From: Acidobacteriaceae bacterium
Lineage (GTDB): Bacteria; Acidobacteriota; Terriglobia; Terriglobales; Acidobacteriaceae
Direction: 5' to 3'
DNA length: 48,265 nt
Assembly (NCBI GenBank): GCA_003165075.1
Contig: PLSM01000044.1
Coordinates: forward strand, 53,029 to 101,293
Shown: positions 19,710 through 29,254 of the stretch, in pieces
How positions within the stretch are numbered: the stretch's first letter is position 1
How the letters are laid out: every line of letters begins with the position of its first letter
The notes under the pieces: generated by a model
Seen by the model: the letters and a program-made list of their open reading frames with translations, nothing else
The model's database searches: none
What the model was told of the DNA's origin: nothing
Translations under genes and position numbers: made by a program

Positions 19710-21875
19710 TCAGCGCCCCACCGCATCCTGGCGCAGATGACTGAATGCCGCCGGCGGCACGTCGGACAGCGGTAGGCCCGGGCCTTCCCACAGCAGGCGC
19801 GGCGAGCCCTGGCTGGCAAAGTGCAAGCCTTCCAGATGAAATTGATGCCGGCCGGCGCGCAGGCCCAGCGAACCGCGGTCGTAGCGCATGGCGTTGCCCG
19901 GCGACTTACAGACCTGGGAAAAGGGCGGACCGGTTTTCGCCACCTCCAGCCCGTCAATCAGCAAGTGCGCGCCGTCGCGAGCCATCAGGTGAAAGCTGTA
20001 GCCGCCATCGGCAGGAATGTCGATAAACCCATCCCATGCAGTAGCATAGCGCGTATATCCGTGCGAGTCTGCACTTAGATTGGGCGACTCGCCGTCGAAG
20101 ACCGGGGTTTGGGCTGTGAGGTCGGGCAACTCGGTCCACGCGCCGGGGTAGATGTGGAAGGCGAGGCCCGGCATCAGGGGTCCGGCGATGGGGGAGGCGT
20201 CATGCCAATTGGCCACGGCCACCACTCCCTGCGCCGCCCAGTCCTGACGGCCCTGCGCGTCCTCGGCCTCCAGCAGCACCCTGAAGCGCCCGGCGCCGTG
20301 GGCCCCGTCGAGCGCGGTTCCATCGGCATCTGGGTAGCGGTGGCGCACGCGGCGGCCATGGGCCACCGTGCCGTCGCCGAAGAGCCATGTAAACCGGGCA
20401 TGCGGCCAGAGCGCTGCGGTGAATGTGACGCTCCTGCCCGGCACGATGATCGGGGGGTCCACGGTGAAGGAGGCCAACGGTCCGGATGGGGTTGCAAAAT
20501 GCGCCTGCGCCGCACCTCCTAATACCACCAGCGGCAGGTCGGCGTTTCCGGCGGCGCGGGTCTGGCCGTACTTCACATTGTCGAAGGTGATGCCGGCCAC
20601 GTCGCCCACGAACGTGGAAGTGGCCAGCGGAGGCTGATCCAGAGCCCAGATGTTTCTGAAAACGATGTTGTGCAGACCGGGATACTCCTGCTCCAACTGG
20701 ACCAGCGAGTACCAGTCATCAAGCCACAGATTCTGAAAGGTGAAGCCGGTGTGGTCGCCCTTGGCTTCGTCGGCTCCCCAGAAACCGAGAATGCCGAAGA
20801 TCTGGCCGCAAGCCCCGATGCCGGCATGCAAAATGTCGGAGTCGCGCAGGGTGAAGTTGCGCGAGTTGTAAGTCTTGCGTGGCCAGCCCGCGCGCACAAT
20901 GTTGGAAATGCTCGTAGAGAGCTGGCTGTCTTCGATGAGGATGTTCTGCACGTCGTGGCCGGGGCGCACCATGTCCTCATCGGAGTAGCCGTCCCAATTG
21001 CCCTGCATGGCAAAGACGTCGTCGGATGTGCGCAGGAAGGAGTTGCGCACAACGGTGTCGCCGCCGCCCAGCCAGTCCATGCCGTCCTGGTTGGCGTTGC
21101 CAGGGTTGCCGCCGACCACGCGCAGGTCGTCGAATGTGAAGCCGGTCGAGTCCTTCATCTGGATGGACCATGTGCGCGATCGCACAATGCAGGTGAGGCC
21201 GCTGATCTGAATGTTGCGCGCCTCCAGCGAACCGATACAGTGCCAGTCGGGCTTCTGCATCCAGCCCTCGTCGTTATCGGGGTCCTGGGGGCCGTCGTAG
21301 ACAATGGTGCCGCGGCCGAGTACCTTGACGTCCTGAACCTTCCACAGGTTGAGACTGCCGAAGAAATACGAGCCGGGCGCCAGATAGAGCGTCTCGCCGC
21401 TTTTGGGGTTCAGACTTTGGCGATAGATTCCCGGCGGATAAACATGGACGGAGGGATCACTCGGCTGGGATGGCGGCGGCGCGCCGGCGAACAAGAACAG
21501 CATCCGCGCGTGGTTAAGAAAGTCGCCCGGCCGCGCGATGGAAAGCTTGGCCGGCCCGGCCAGTTTGAAACGGATGGTTTGACCCTGCCGGATGGGGCGA
21601 ATGCCAAGACGCCAAGGTTGGATATCGACGCCGCGATCCCAGAATCCGGGCTCGACTGCGGTGATCTCCACGGTGACCGAGCCGGTGATGTCGAAACTGG
21701 CAAACTCATAACTTGCCGCGGCATGTGCCACGTCCACCGGCTTGCCATTCACCGTAACCGTGAAGGCCGAGGAACGCATCTCCGGGGGAACCGGCACGGG
21801 CTGAACGCGAGGGGCGGCAAAGGCGGCGCCAGCAAGCGGAAGCAAGACCACGAACAGCGCGCGAAAACCCGGCAA
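19710..21875 (-). CDS. Secreted GH28-like beta-helix protein with PKD and PA14 domains
   Basis: A 721-residue exported protein with a signal peptide (about residues 1-20). Residues about 170-440 form a right-handed beta-helix of polygalacturonase type. The segment NQDGMDW ... SDDVFAMQG (about 262-290) matches the NxDGxD and DD acidic pair of GH28 active sites. A PKD domain follows (about 465-545, with FTWLFGDGT), then a PA14 domain (about 570-700, with WDGFIDIPADGGYSF and DGAHLLIDG) likely to bind carbohydrate. The predicted role is breakdown or binding of pectin-like or other plant polysaccharide. The frame starts at a TTG (21873-21875); no better start retaining the signal peptide was seen. 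Confidence 0.78.
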   Translation of the reverse strand: MPGFRALFVVLLPLAGAAFAAPRVQPVPVPPEMRSSAFTVTVNGKPVDVAHAAASYEFASFDITGSVTVEITAVEPGFWDRGVDIQPWRLGIRPIRQGQTIRFKLAGPAKLSIARPGDFLNHARMLFLFAGAPPPSQPSDPSVHVYPPGIYRQSLNPKSGETLYLAPGSYFFGSLNLWKVQDVKVLGRGTIVYDGPQDPDNDEGWMQKPDWHCIGSLEARNIQISGLTCIVRSRTWSIQMKDSTGFTFDDLRVVGGNPGNANQDGMDWLGGGDTVVRNSFLRTSDDVFAMQGNWDGYSDEDMVRPGHDVQNILIEDSQLSTSISNIVRAGWPRKTYNSRNFTLRDSDILHAGIGACGQIFGILGFWGADEAKGDHTGFTFQNLWLDDWYSLVQLEQEYPGLHNIVFRNIWALDQPPLATSTFVGDVAGITFDNVKYGQTRAAGNADLPLVVLGGAAQAHFATPSGPLASFTVDPPIIVPGRSVTFTAALWPHARFTWLFGDGTVAHGRRVRHRYPDADGTALDGAHGAGRFRVLLEAEDAQGRQDWAAQGVVAVANWHDASPIAGPLMPGLAFHIYPGAWTELPDLTAQTPVFDGESPNLSADSHGYTRYATAWDGFIDIPADGGYSFHLMARDGAHLLIDGLEVAKTGPPFSQVCKSPGNAMRYDRGSLGLRAGRHQFHLEGLHFASQGSPRLLWEGPGLPLSDVPPAAFSHLRQDAVGR

Positions 21876-21935
21876 GAAAAAGGACCCCGGCGGAAGAATG
21901 AAGACGAAACCACTGTAGCACCGGGCGGCGCCGCT

Positions 21936-22670
21936 TCAGATGCCTTCGCCCATTGAGACATAGCCGCGCAGGTTCTCCAGCTCCACGCGGTAGGCCTCGC
22001 GTTCGGCGGTTTCGGCAGCGAAAGGCTCCTCACGCCCGGGCTCCGCACCGAGCCGCTCTTCCAGCTCTTCAACGCGGACAGAAAGGGCGATCAGGGCGTC
22101 GGAGAGCGGATCCTTGATGTCGTGTGGATCGGTGAGGAGCACCCGCTCGCCGTTGCGATAGACGATGTGCGCCGGAACGCCCACCACGGTGGAGTTGGGC
22201 GGAACGTCGGTCAAGACCACCGAGCCCGCGCCTACGCGGGAGTTCTCGCCCACTGTGATGTTGCCCAGTACGTTGGCATTGTTGCCGATAAAGACCCCGT
22301 CGCAAACCGTGGGGTGGCGCTTGCCGTGGCCCTTGCCGGTTCCGCCCAGCGTCACGCCCTGGTACATGGTCACGTCGCTGCCCACAATGGCCGTTTCGCC
22401 GATCACCACGCCGGTTGCGTGGTCAATAAACAGCCTGCGACCCAGCAACGCACCGGGATGGATGTCGACGCCGGTGAAGAAGCGGCCCACCTGCGAGAGT
22501 ATCCGCGCCGGCAATCGCAGGCGGACACGCCACAGCTTGTGGGAGACGCGGTGAATCCACACCGCCCACAGCCCCGGATAGCAGAGCAGGACCTCCAGCC
22601 GGGAGCGCGCAGCGGGATCGCGCTCCCGAACAGAGTTCACATCTTCGCGCATGCGTTGGAACAGATCCAT
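21936..22670 (-). CDS. cysE: Serine O-acetyltransferase
   Basis: A 244-residue enzyme that transfers acetyl from acetyl-CoA to L-serine, the first step of cysteine synthesis. The start is set at the ATG at 22670 ([11 protein letters not shown]) because the in-frame extension upstream overlaps cysK and has no similarity. A short helical N-terminus is followed by a left-handed beta-helix with the family signature ([26 protein letters not shown], then [17 protein letters not shown]). The catalytic His of the DH pair lies in IDHATG, and later His residues in GHGKRHP complete the site. A longer charged tail ends in MGEGI; a terminal Ile is the residue that inserts into the CysK active site in the cysteine synthase complex. 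cysK lies 46 bases upstream in the same operon. Confidence 0.93.
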   Translation of the reverse strand: MDLFQRMREDVNSVRERDPAARSRLEVLLCYPGLWAVWIHRVSHKLWRVRLRLPARILSQVGRFFTGVDIHPGALLGRRLFIDHATGVVIGETAIVGSDVTMYQGVTLGGTGKGHGKRHPTVCDGVFIGNNANVLGNITVGENSRVGAGSVVLTDVPPNSTVVGVPAHIVYRNGERVLLTDPHDIKDPLSDALIALSVRVEELEERLGAEPGREEPFAAETAEREAYRVELENLRGYVSMGEGI

Positions 22671-22716
22671 GGCCTTGAAGTTCGAACCGCGAGGCCGTGC
22701 GACCCGGCCAGGCTTC

Positions 22717-23691
22717 CTATAGCGTAACCGGTTGCGTGGGCAAGGCCAGCACTTCCTGGCGCAGCGAGTCAAACAGGACGCTCGAGAGGTAGCGCTCGCC
22801 AAAGTCCGGCAGCAGCACCACGATCAGCTTACCGGCATTCTCGGGCCGCGCCGCCAGCTTCAACCCTGCCGCCAGCGCCGCACCTGAAGAGATGCCCACA
22901 AACAGCCCCTCCTCCAGGGGCAGCCGCCGCGCCGTGGCGATGGCCTCATCATTGGATATCTGAATGATCTCGTCGATGAGCTTGGTGTCGAGCACGGCAG
23001 GTACGAAGCCGGCGCCGATGCCCTGAATTTTGTGCGGGCCGGGCTTGCCACCCGAGAGCACAGGACTATCGGTAGGCTCGACGGCGACGGCCTTGAACGA
23101 GGCCTTGCGCGGCTTGATGTATTGGGCCACGCCGGTAATGGTGCCACCGGTGCCAATGCCGGAGACGAAGATATCCACCTTGCCGTCGGTATCGTCCCAA
23201 ATCTCTGGTCCGGTGGTGGCCAAATGAATGGCCGGGTTGGCCGGATTGTTGAATTGCTGCAGGATAAAGCCGTTCGGCGTCTTGGCCAGGATTTCATCGG
23301 CCTTGGCGATGGCGCCTTTCATGCCGTTGGGACCGGGAGTGAGCACGAGTTCGGCGCCAAACGCGCGAAGCAGCACGCGGCGCTCCACGCTCATCGTCTC
23401 CGGCATGGTGAGGATCAGCTTATAGCCCTTGACGGCGGCCACAAACGCCAAGCCAATGCCGGTGTTGCCGCTGGTGGGCTCAATCAGTACGGTCTCGCCG
23501 GGCTTGATCTTGCCGGACTTCTCGGCAGCTTCGATCATTGCCAGGCCGATACGATCCTTCACGCTGCTCACAGGATTCTGGCTTTCCAGTTTCACCACCA
23601 CGGTGGCAGGCAATCCAGCCGCCACGCGATTCAGCCGCACCAGCGGGGTGTGTCCAATCAATTCCGTTACATTCGCGGCAATACGCGCCAT
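22717..23691 (-). CDS. cysK: Cysteine synthase A (O-acetylserine sulfhydrylase)
   Basis: A 324-residue PLP enzyme that makes L-cysteine from O-acetylserine and sulfide. The ATG at 23691 is chosen because AAGGAG lies about six bases upstream and the protein then begins in the usual way ([17 protein letters not shown]). Lys45 in NPVSSVKDR binds [11 protein letters not shown] binds substrate, and [10 protein letters not shown] (about 175-184) binds the cofactor phosphate. It is the promoter-proximal gene of a cysK-cysE operon. A perfect 7-1-7 palindrome lies in its leader at 23717-23731. Confidence 0.95.
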   Translation of the reverse strand: MARIAANVTELIGHTPLVRLNRVAAGLPATVVVKLESQNPVSSVKDRIGLAMIEAAEKSGKIKPGETVLIEPTSGNTGIGLAFVAAVKGYKLILTMPETMSVERRVLLRAFGAELVLTPGPNGMKGAIAKADEILAKTPNGFILQQFNNPANPAIHLATTGPEIWDDTDGKVDIFVSGIGTGGTITGVAQYIKPRKASFKAVAVEPTDSPVLSGGKPGPHKIQGIGAGFVPAVLDTKLIDEIIQISNDEAIATARRLPLEEGLFVGISSGAALAAGLKLAARPENAGKLIVVLLPDFGERYLSSVLFDSLRQEVLALPTQPVTL

Positions 23692-24040
23692 GTTCTTCTC
23701 CTTCATTTCAGGGAAAATGGTCCCGGACCATGTTTTTGATGTGTTGGGGATGGTGGTGGAGCTGTCAGGCAGGAAAGACCGCGCGTACAAAGCGCACATC
23801 GGGCATCGGAGCTCTCACCAGGGCGGCGTTAGCGACATCGATGCATGGAGATAGCCTAGACCCCCGGTGCGGGTTATTGCAAGAGGCGCCGTTTGAAAAA
23901 TGGCTTGAATCCACGCTTCCGCCGCCTGAAAGAGCCTGCGCCCAGGTCAAGATTGGCGCGTTACCGGTATATCCTTAAGAGTTGCCGCTACTTGCTGTGA
24001 GCGCACACCACCGCCGGAAACGACAGGACCCGTCATCATT
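23692..24040. other. Divergent cysK / thrS intergenic region
   Basis: No gene is supported. It must carry promoters for both flanking genes. The cysK side contains the palindrome listed separately. No T-box antiterminator sequence (AGGGTGG-type) was found upstream of thrS. Confidence 0.45.
23717..23731. promoter_or_regulatory. Perfect 15-bp palindrome in the cysK leader, possible operator
   Basis: ATGGTCC-C-GGACCAT is a perfect 7-1-7 inverted repeat ending 26 bases before the cysK start codon. Its length and position fit a dimeric regulator site, for example of the Rrf2/CymR or TetR/GntR type. As RNA it could also form a 6-bp stem with a triloop. Which regulator uses it cannot be told. Confidence 0.45.
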
Positions 24041-26077
24041 ATGAGCACGCAAACCATTTCAATTTATCTGCCCGATGGGGCTGTTCGCGAAGTGCCTGCG
24101 GGCACCACGCCTCTTGAGATTGCCAACTCCATTTCGCCACGCCTGGCCGCGGCCTCCGTGGTGGCGCGGCTCACGCCCGTCACAGGCACTGCCAACGAAA
24201 GCCACGTCTCCGACGGCGATTCGGCGGAGGCAGCAATGTATGCCGCCGAGGACTCCGCCGCACCGCGCCTGGTGGATTTGGCCACTCCGCTGACTGCCGA
24301 CACACGTCTGGAGCTGGTCAAGGAGAATGACCCTGAGGCGCTGAAAGTCGTCCGCCACTCCGCCGCCCACGTGCTGGCCACGGCGGTGCTGGAACTGTTC
24401 CCCGAGACCAAGCTTGGACACGGGCCCGCGACGGACCAGGGCTTCTTTTACGACTTCTATCGGGAAAAGCCATTTACGCCCGAAGACCTGGCTGCGATTG
24501 AAATCAAGATGGCCGAGGTGGTCGCGCGGAATGAGCCTTTCCTGCACGAATTTGCTCCGAGAGAGAAGAGCCTGGAAGAGTTTGAGCGCGACGGGGACTT
24601 CATGAAGACCCACTTCGTCACCAGGTTCACTGAGCCCGGCTCCCAGGTCAGCTTCTATCGCAACGGCAAGTTTGTGGACTTTTGCCGCGGCCCGCATGTG
24701 CCCTCCACAGGCCGCGTAAAAGCCGTGAAGGTAACTGGGCTGGCCGGTGCGTACTGGTTGGGGGATGAGAAGAATCCGCAGTTGCAACGCATCTATGGCA
24801 CGGCATTCTTCTCGAAGAAGGATCTGGATGCTCACTTTGCGCGGCTGGAAGAAGCGGCCCGCCGCGACCATCGCGTGCTGGGCAAGCAACTTGACCTGTT
24901 CAGTATTCAGGAACTGGCCGGCGCGGGACTGATCTTCTGGCATCCCAAGGGCGCCATGATCCGCAAGATCATGGAGGACTGGATGCGCGAGGAGTGCCTG
25001 CGGCGCGGCTATCAGCTTGTCTACACGCCGCACGTCGCGCGCGTGAATCTATGGCAGACCTCAGGCCATGAGGGCTACTACTCGCAGAACATGTTCACGC
25101 CCATGGAATTGGACGATGCGAATTACCGCATGAAGCCCATGAATTGTCCATTCCACATCCTCATCTATAAGAACTCGCCCAAGAGTTATCGAGACTTGCC
25201 GGTGCGCTACGCCGAGTTGGGCAACGTGTATCGCTACGAGCGCTCTGGAACGATGCATGGGCTGTTGCGAGTGCGGGGCTTTACGCAGGACGATGCACAC
25301 ATTTTTTGTACCCCGCAACAGATCGAGAGCGAAGTCGACGCCTGCATCGATTTTGCCGAAGCGGTGCTGAAGACATTCGGCTTCAATGAATTCAAGGTCG
25401 AACTCTCCACGTGGGATCCCAAAGACCGCGCCCATTACGTGGGTTCGGACGAGAATTGGCAATTCGCCACGCAATCGCTTGAAAACGTGCTCAAGCGCAA
25501 GGGCATCCCCTACAAGACCATTCCCGGCGAAGCTGCATTCTACGGGCCCAAGATCGACGTGAAGCTGGTGGACGTGCTGGGCCGGCTATGGCAGCTATCC
25601 ACGGTGCAATTCGACTTCAACCTGCCGGCGCGCTTTGAGCTGGAATACGTGGGCGAGGACGGCGAGCGCCACCAGCCGGTGATGGTTCACCGCGCGCTGT
25701 TTGGCTCGGTGGAGCGCTTCTTTGGTGTGCTCATTGAGCACTATGCGGGAGCCTTTCCGCTGTGGCTGGCGCCAGTGCAGGTGGGCCTGGTGCCCATCAG
25801 CGAGCGGCACCTGGAATACGCCAAGAAGGTCGAAGCGGCTCTCAAAGAGGCGGGCCTTCGTGTGGAAGTGGACGGCCGCAACGAGAAGATGAACGCCAAG
25901 ATCCGCGACCTTGCCAACCAGAAGACGCCCTACATCCTGGTCTTTGGCGACAAGGAAGAGGCGGCCGGAACGGTGAGCGTGCGCACCCGCGGCAAAGGCG
26001 ACCAGGGCTCAAAGCCGCTTGCCGAGTTCATCGCGAAGTGCAAAACGCTGGTCGAGAGCCAGTCGACGGAATTGTGA
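24041..26077 (+). CDS. thrS: Threonyl-tRNA synthetase
   Basis: A 678-residue class II synthetase that charges tRNA-Thr. An N-terminal TGS domain (about residues 5-75) is followed by the editing domain, with HSAAH near residue 105 and CRGPH near 215 forming its HxxxH/C/H site. In the catalytic core the Zn ligands are Cys in MNCPFH (about 368), His in DDAHIFC and His in MVHRALFG. Motif 2 reads RYERSGTMHGLLRVRGF. The C-terminal anticodon-binding domain begins near VGLVPISERHLEYA. It is slightly longer than the E. coli enzyme (642) because of insertions in the first 100 residues. The usual infC-rpmI-rplT neighbours are absent, so it is a single-gene unit. Confidence 0.96.
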   Translation: MSTQTISIYLPDGAVREVPAGTTPLEIANSISPRLAAASVVARLTPVTGTANESHVSDGDSAEAAMYAAEDSAAPRLVDLATPLTADTRLELVKENDPEALKVVRHSAAHVLATAVLELFPETKLGHGPATDQGFFYDFYREKPFTPEDLAAIEIKMAEVVARNEPFLHEFAPREKSLEEFERDGDFMKTHFVTRFTEPGSQVSFYRNGKFVDFCRGPHVPSTGRVKAVKVTGLAGAYWLGDEKNPQLQRIYGTAFFSKKDLDAHFARLEEAARRDHRVLGKQLDLFSIQELAGAGLIFWHPKGAMIRKIMEDWMREECLRRGYQLVYTPHVARVNLWQTSGHEGYYSQNMFTPMELDDANYRMKPMNCPFHILIYKNSPKSYRDLPVRYAELGNVYRYERSGTMHGLLRVRGFTQDDAHIFCTPQQIESEVDACIDFAEAVLKTFGFNEFKVELSTWDPKDRAHYVGSDENWQFATQSLENVLKRKGIPYKTIPGEAAFYGPKIDVKLVDVLGRLWQLSTVQFDFNLPARFELEYVGEDGERHQPVMVHRALFGSVERFFGVLIEHYAGAFPLWLAPVQVGLVPISERHLEYAKKVEAALKEAGLRVEVDGRNEKMNAKIRDLANQKTPYILVFGDKEEAAGTVSVRTRGKGDQGSKPLAEFIAKCKTLVESQSTEL

Positions 26078-26207
26078 AAAGTGCTATCGAATGGAAACCG
26101 GAATTCAGTTGGCGGAAGAGCTGACCGTTTGTCCACCATTCGGCCGCGACCCTGATTTGTGGCCAGAATTGCTTTCGCACTAGTGTTTGGCAGTGCCGTC
26201 ATTTTAC

Positions 26208-26765
26208 CTACTGCCTGTGACCAACCAGATCAGCTACTAATACCCATTCGCCTTCATCCACCCGGATTTCGAAGGTGTTCTTGATTACTTTCGCTTCACC
26301 CCAGTCGTAGGTCTGTCGGAACACGATCGTATGTCCACCGCTTTGAATCCGCGCATCGGGAGGAAAGTCAACAATCAGGCGAGTCCCCGTCAGCGTGCAA
26401 TCCTTGATCGCCATGCCAACATTGTCCGCCAACCATTGACGATACCGCTTGGCGAGAGGATCGTACCCAAGAAAATAGCCGAACTTCCAGAAGCTTCCAC
26501 TGATCTCCTCAGTGCTGAATCGATAATCACCTTGAATCAGCAGATAGAGCCCATCGTTGACCCAGGCACCTTCCGTTCGCCCGGACATTTCCGCCTGTGG
26601 AGCGCCGGGCCCAAGAGTTCCAGGCAGAATTTTTCCGGACCATACAAAGTTGCCCGCCAGCGGATCGAGCTTCCTTGAATTCTTGATCGCAGCATTCTTC
26701 GCATTTTCAGTTCTCTGCACTGCCTCTCTCCAATCGCTAGGGGCAGTAATCTCAAGTGTCGACAT
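26208..26765 (-). CDS. Uncharacterised DUF1579-like protein
   Basis: A 185-residue soluble protein without a signal peptide. The layout (LAGNFVWSGKI, an EGAWVNDGLYLLIQGDYRF strand pair, a GYFLGYDPLAKRYRQWLADN strand pair, and TIVFRQTYDWGEAKVIKNTFEI) fits a lipocalin-like beta-barrel of DUF1579 or a related group. The family assignment is tentative. It is divergently transcribed from a TetR-type gene across a 133-base gap with two operator-like sites, so it is probably that regulator's target. Confidence 0.65.
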   Translation of the reverse strand: MSTLEITAPSDWREAVQRTENAKNAAIKNSRKLDPLAGNFVWSGKILPGTLGPGAPQAEMSGRTEGAWVNDGLYLLIQGDYRFSTEEISGSFWKFGYFLGYDPLAKRYRQWLADNVGMAIKDCTLTGTRLIVDFPPDARIQSGGHTIVFRQTYDWGEAKVIKNTFEIRVDEGEWVLVADLVGHRQ

Positions 26766-26818
26766 GGCTGTTTCCTATTCCTGCGGCAACGCTCCGCGAG
26801 TATCGTCGCAACATAAAC

Positions 26819-26872
26819 TTGAACAGTGTTCAATTCCCAATCAGAATCGCCTGAACACTGTTGAATTGTCAA
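26819..26872. promoter_or_regulatory. Two operator-like palindromes overlapping divergent promoters
   Basis: Site 1 at 26819-26833 is a perfect 7-1-7 palindrome, TTGAACA-G-TGTTCAA. Site 2 at 26851-26865, CTGAACA-C-TGTTGAA, is a degraded copy sharing the core TGAACACTGTT with site 1 read in reverse. The centres are 32 bp apart, about three helical turns. Possible promoters overlap the sites: TTGAAC-N17-CAGAAT (26819-26847) towards the TetR gene, and TTGACA-N18-GATTCT on the minus strand (26872 to about 26843) towards the DUF1579-like gene. This fits autoregulation by the adjacent TetR protein. Confidence 0.65.
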
Positions 26873-26898
26873 GCCGTTTCTGCCATCATGTGCACATC

Positions 26899-27531
26899 AT
26901 GCGCCTCGATCAAGCCCGCATCGTACAGACGGCATTGCGCCTCCTCGACAAAATTGGCTTTGAATCTCTCTCCATGCGGCGCCTCGCCGATGAGCTCGGT
27001 GTCCATGCTTCGGCGCTCTACTGGCATTTCCAGAACAAGCAGGCTCTCATCGATGCAATTGCAAAAGCCATCTCCATCCCGTTTCCTATAGACGACTTGC
27101 CGGATGAACTGGCGTGGGATTCGTGGTTGGAAGCGATTGCAAGGTCGTGGAGACAGACAATGCTTTCGCGCCGCGACGGGGCCTTGGTTCTCACGTCCGC
27201 CAGTCCGCAAGCAGAGCATTTCGTCTTTATGGAACGGCTTCTGAGTAGGTTGATAGCCTCGGGCTTCAGTGGGGCCGATGCCATACAAGGTTTTTTCACC
27301 GTCACAAGCTACACGTTGGGCTCTGTGTTCGAAGAGCAGCGCGGGCCAAGGCACCGCCAACCTCGGACCGGTGGCAAGACAATCAAGAGCAGCCCACTGT
27401 TCTATGCATCGGTAAAGGCCCTGTCTGATCGCAATGCGACTTTCGAGCACGGTTTACAGCTGATTCTGAATGGCATGCGAGCTGATCTGAAAGCTGAAAC
27501 GCATGTCCAAGGAACGGGAAGGTTGGCTTAG
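26899..27531 (+). CDS. TetR family transcriptional regulator
   Basis: A 210-residue repressor. The helix-turn-helix region (about residues 8-52) contains FESLSMRRLADELGVHASAL followed by YWHFQNKQALIDAIA, the canonical TetR pattern. The C-terminal part (about 80-200) resembles the TetR_C ligand-binding domain of class-D-like tetracycline repressors. The ATG at 26899 starts the family-typical sequence; a GTG three codons earlier is possible. It is divergent from a DUF1579-like gene and probably represses both genes through the palindromes at 26819-26865. The inducer is unknown. Confidence 0.88.
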   Translation: MRLDQARIVQTALRLLDKIGFESLSMRRLADELGVHASALYWHFQNKQALIDAIAKAISIPFPIDDLPDELAWDSWLEAIARSWRQTMLSRRDGALVLTSASPQAEHFVFMERLLSRLIASGFSGADAIQGFFTVTSYTLGSVFEEQRGPRHRQPRTGGKTIKSSPLFYASVKALSDRNATFEHGLQLILNGMRADLKAETHVQGTGRLA

Positions 27532-27705
27532 CAGATCATCGGATCCCGGTTGATGCCACATCGCCATAAGCACACATTGAGCTGCGCGAGGTCTCGGACT
27601 TGGGACTCCAGGCGGATCACCCCCAATCCGGAAGTAACTCTCCGATCCGGCGGCTTTTGGCTGCCAGGCAGTTTCGGGCACGAGCGTGTTGTCCGGCGTA
27701 AATCC

Positions 27706-29124
27706 TTACGCGTTAATCGCCATGCCCTCCACCGCGCCGTAAGCGTCGAGCATCGCTTCGGCCAGCGTGGGATGCGCGTGGATGGTGAACATCAGCTCGT
27801 CCACCGTGCCTTCAAGCTCCATCACGGCTACCGCTTCGGCAATCAGTTCCGTGGCCTGCGGGCCAATGATGTGCACGCCCAGGATTTCGCCGTATTGTGC
27901 GTCCGCGACAATCTTCACAAAGCCGTCATGATTGCCCAAAATCGTAGCCTTCGAGTTGCCGGCAAAGGGGAACTTGCCCACCTTGACGGCATGGCCTTTC
28001 TCCCTGGCCTGGGCTTCGGTGAGCCCCACCGAGCCGATCTGCGGCTCGCAGTAGGTGGCGCCGGGGATACGGTCGCGGCGCACAGGGCGAAAGGCGCGGC
28101 CGGCAATCTTCGTCACGGCTACGATGCCGCTCATGGCGCCCACGTGGGCCAACTGCGGAAGCCCGGCCACAATGTCGCCGATGGCAAAGACGCCGGGCTC
28201 GGCTGTCTCCTGAGCTTCATTCACCTTGATAAAGCCGCGGTCGAGCTCGATGCGAGTCTTCTCCAGGCCGATACCCTCAGTGCGTGGGGCGCGGCCCACA
28301 GCCACCAGCACCTTTTCGGCCTCCTTCTCCTGGGTCTTGCCGTTGGCGTCGGTCCACGTCACCTTCACGCCGGTCCCGGTCTTCTCAATCTTCTCCACCT
28401 TCGCGCCGGTGTTGATGTCGATGCCGCGCTTTTTGAACAGCCTCGTCAGTTCCTTTGAAATCTCCTCGTCCTCGACCGGAACCATGCGCGGTAGGAACTC
28501 CACGATGGTGATGTCAGCGCCAAAGCTGCGGAAGATTGAAGCAAACTCCACGCCCACCGCGCCCGCCCCGATCACGATGAGCGACTTGGGCGGCTGGGGG
28601 ATGGAAAGAATCTCGATGTTGGTGAGGATGCGGTCATCCGGTGCGAGGCCGAAGATCGTCTTCGCTTCCGATCCGGTGGCCACAATGATGTTTTTCGCCT
28701 TCACCAGGCTGGTCTCGCCGCTGGAAGAGAGTTCGACCGTTTGTATGCCGTCTTGTGCACTGCCGGTGAGCCGCCCAAAACCTCTGAGAATGGTGACTTT
28801 GAGTCTCTTCATCAGGAATTCCAGGCCCTTGGTGTGCCTGGCGACGATGGCGCTCTTGCGTTTGAGTACGTTCTGCCAGTTGAGCGCAGGCGTACCAAGG
28901 CCGTCGATGCCATATTCTTCGGCGTGCTTCACGTGGTCCCAGATGTCGGCATTAAACAGCAGAGCCTTGGTGGGGATGCAGCCCACGTGCAGGCACGTGC
29001 CACCGAGCACGCTGTCTGACTCGATGAGCACCACCTTCAGCCCCAACTGCGCGCCGCGAATGGCCGCGGTGTAGCCGCCCGGCCCGCTGCCGATAATGGC
29101 CACGTCGTAGATGGTCTCTGCCAT
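27706..29124 (-). CDS. lpdA: Dihydrolipoyl dehydrogenase (E3)
   Basis: A 472-residue flavoprotein that reoxidises dihydrolipoamide of 2-oxoacid dehydrogenase or glycine cleavage complexes using NAD+. Features: FAD motif GSGPGG (residues 12-17), redox disulfide GGTCLHVGC (Cys44, Cys49), NAD motif VIGAGAVGVEFA near residue 180, and the C-terminal His-Glu pair in HAHPTLAE (His451, Glu456). The cognate E1/E2 genes are not in the window, so it is encoded apart from them. Confidence 0.95.
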   Translation of the reverse strand: MAETIYDVAIIGSGPGGYTAAIRGAQLGLKVVLIESDSVLGGTCLHVGCIPTKALLFNADIWDHVKHAEEYGIDGLGTPALNWQNVLKRKSAIVARHTKGLEFLMKRLKVTILRGFGRLTGSAQDGIQTVELSSSGETSLVKAKNIIVATGSEAKTIFGLAPDDRILTNIEILSIPQPPKSLIVIGAGAVGVEFASIFRSFGADITIVEFLPRMVPVEDEEISKELTRLFKKRGIDINTGAKVEKIEKTGTGVKVTWTDANGKTQEKEAEKVLVAVGRAPRTEGIGLEKTRIELDRGFIKVNEAQETAEPGVFAIGDIVAGLPQLAHVGAMSGIVAVTKIAGRAFRPVRRDRIPGATYCEPQIGSVGLTEAQAREKGHAVKVGKFPFAGNSKATILGNHDGFVKIVADAQYGEILGVHIIGPQATELIAEAVAVMELEGTVDELMFTIHAHPTLAEAMLDAYGAVEGMAINA

Positions 29125-29254
29125 CAGAACTCCGTTCCGGGCGCTCGCAGGAATCCGGCACCGCGCCTGATATTGCTTAGTTTAAATGGCCGCCGGTTGC
29201 GCATTACAGCGCAAAGCTGCCAGGCGGGGTGCCCACGCAGAAGAACCCCATCGC

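Noticed and set aside
23860..24040. T-box or other riboswitch ahead of thrS
   Set aside because: No T-box consensus or specifier-loop layout was found.
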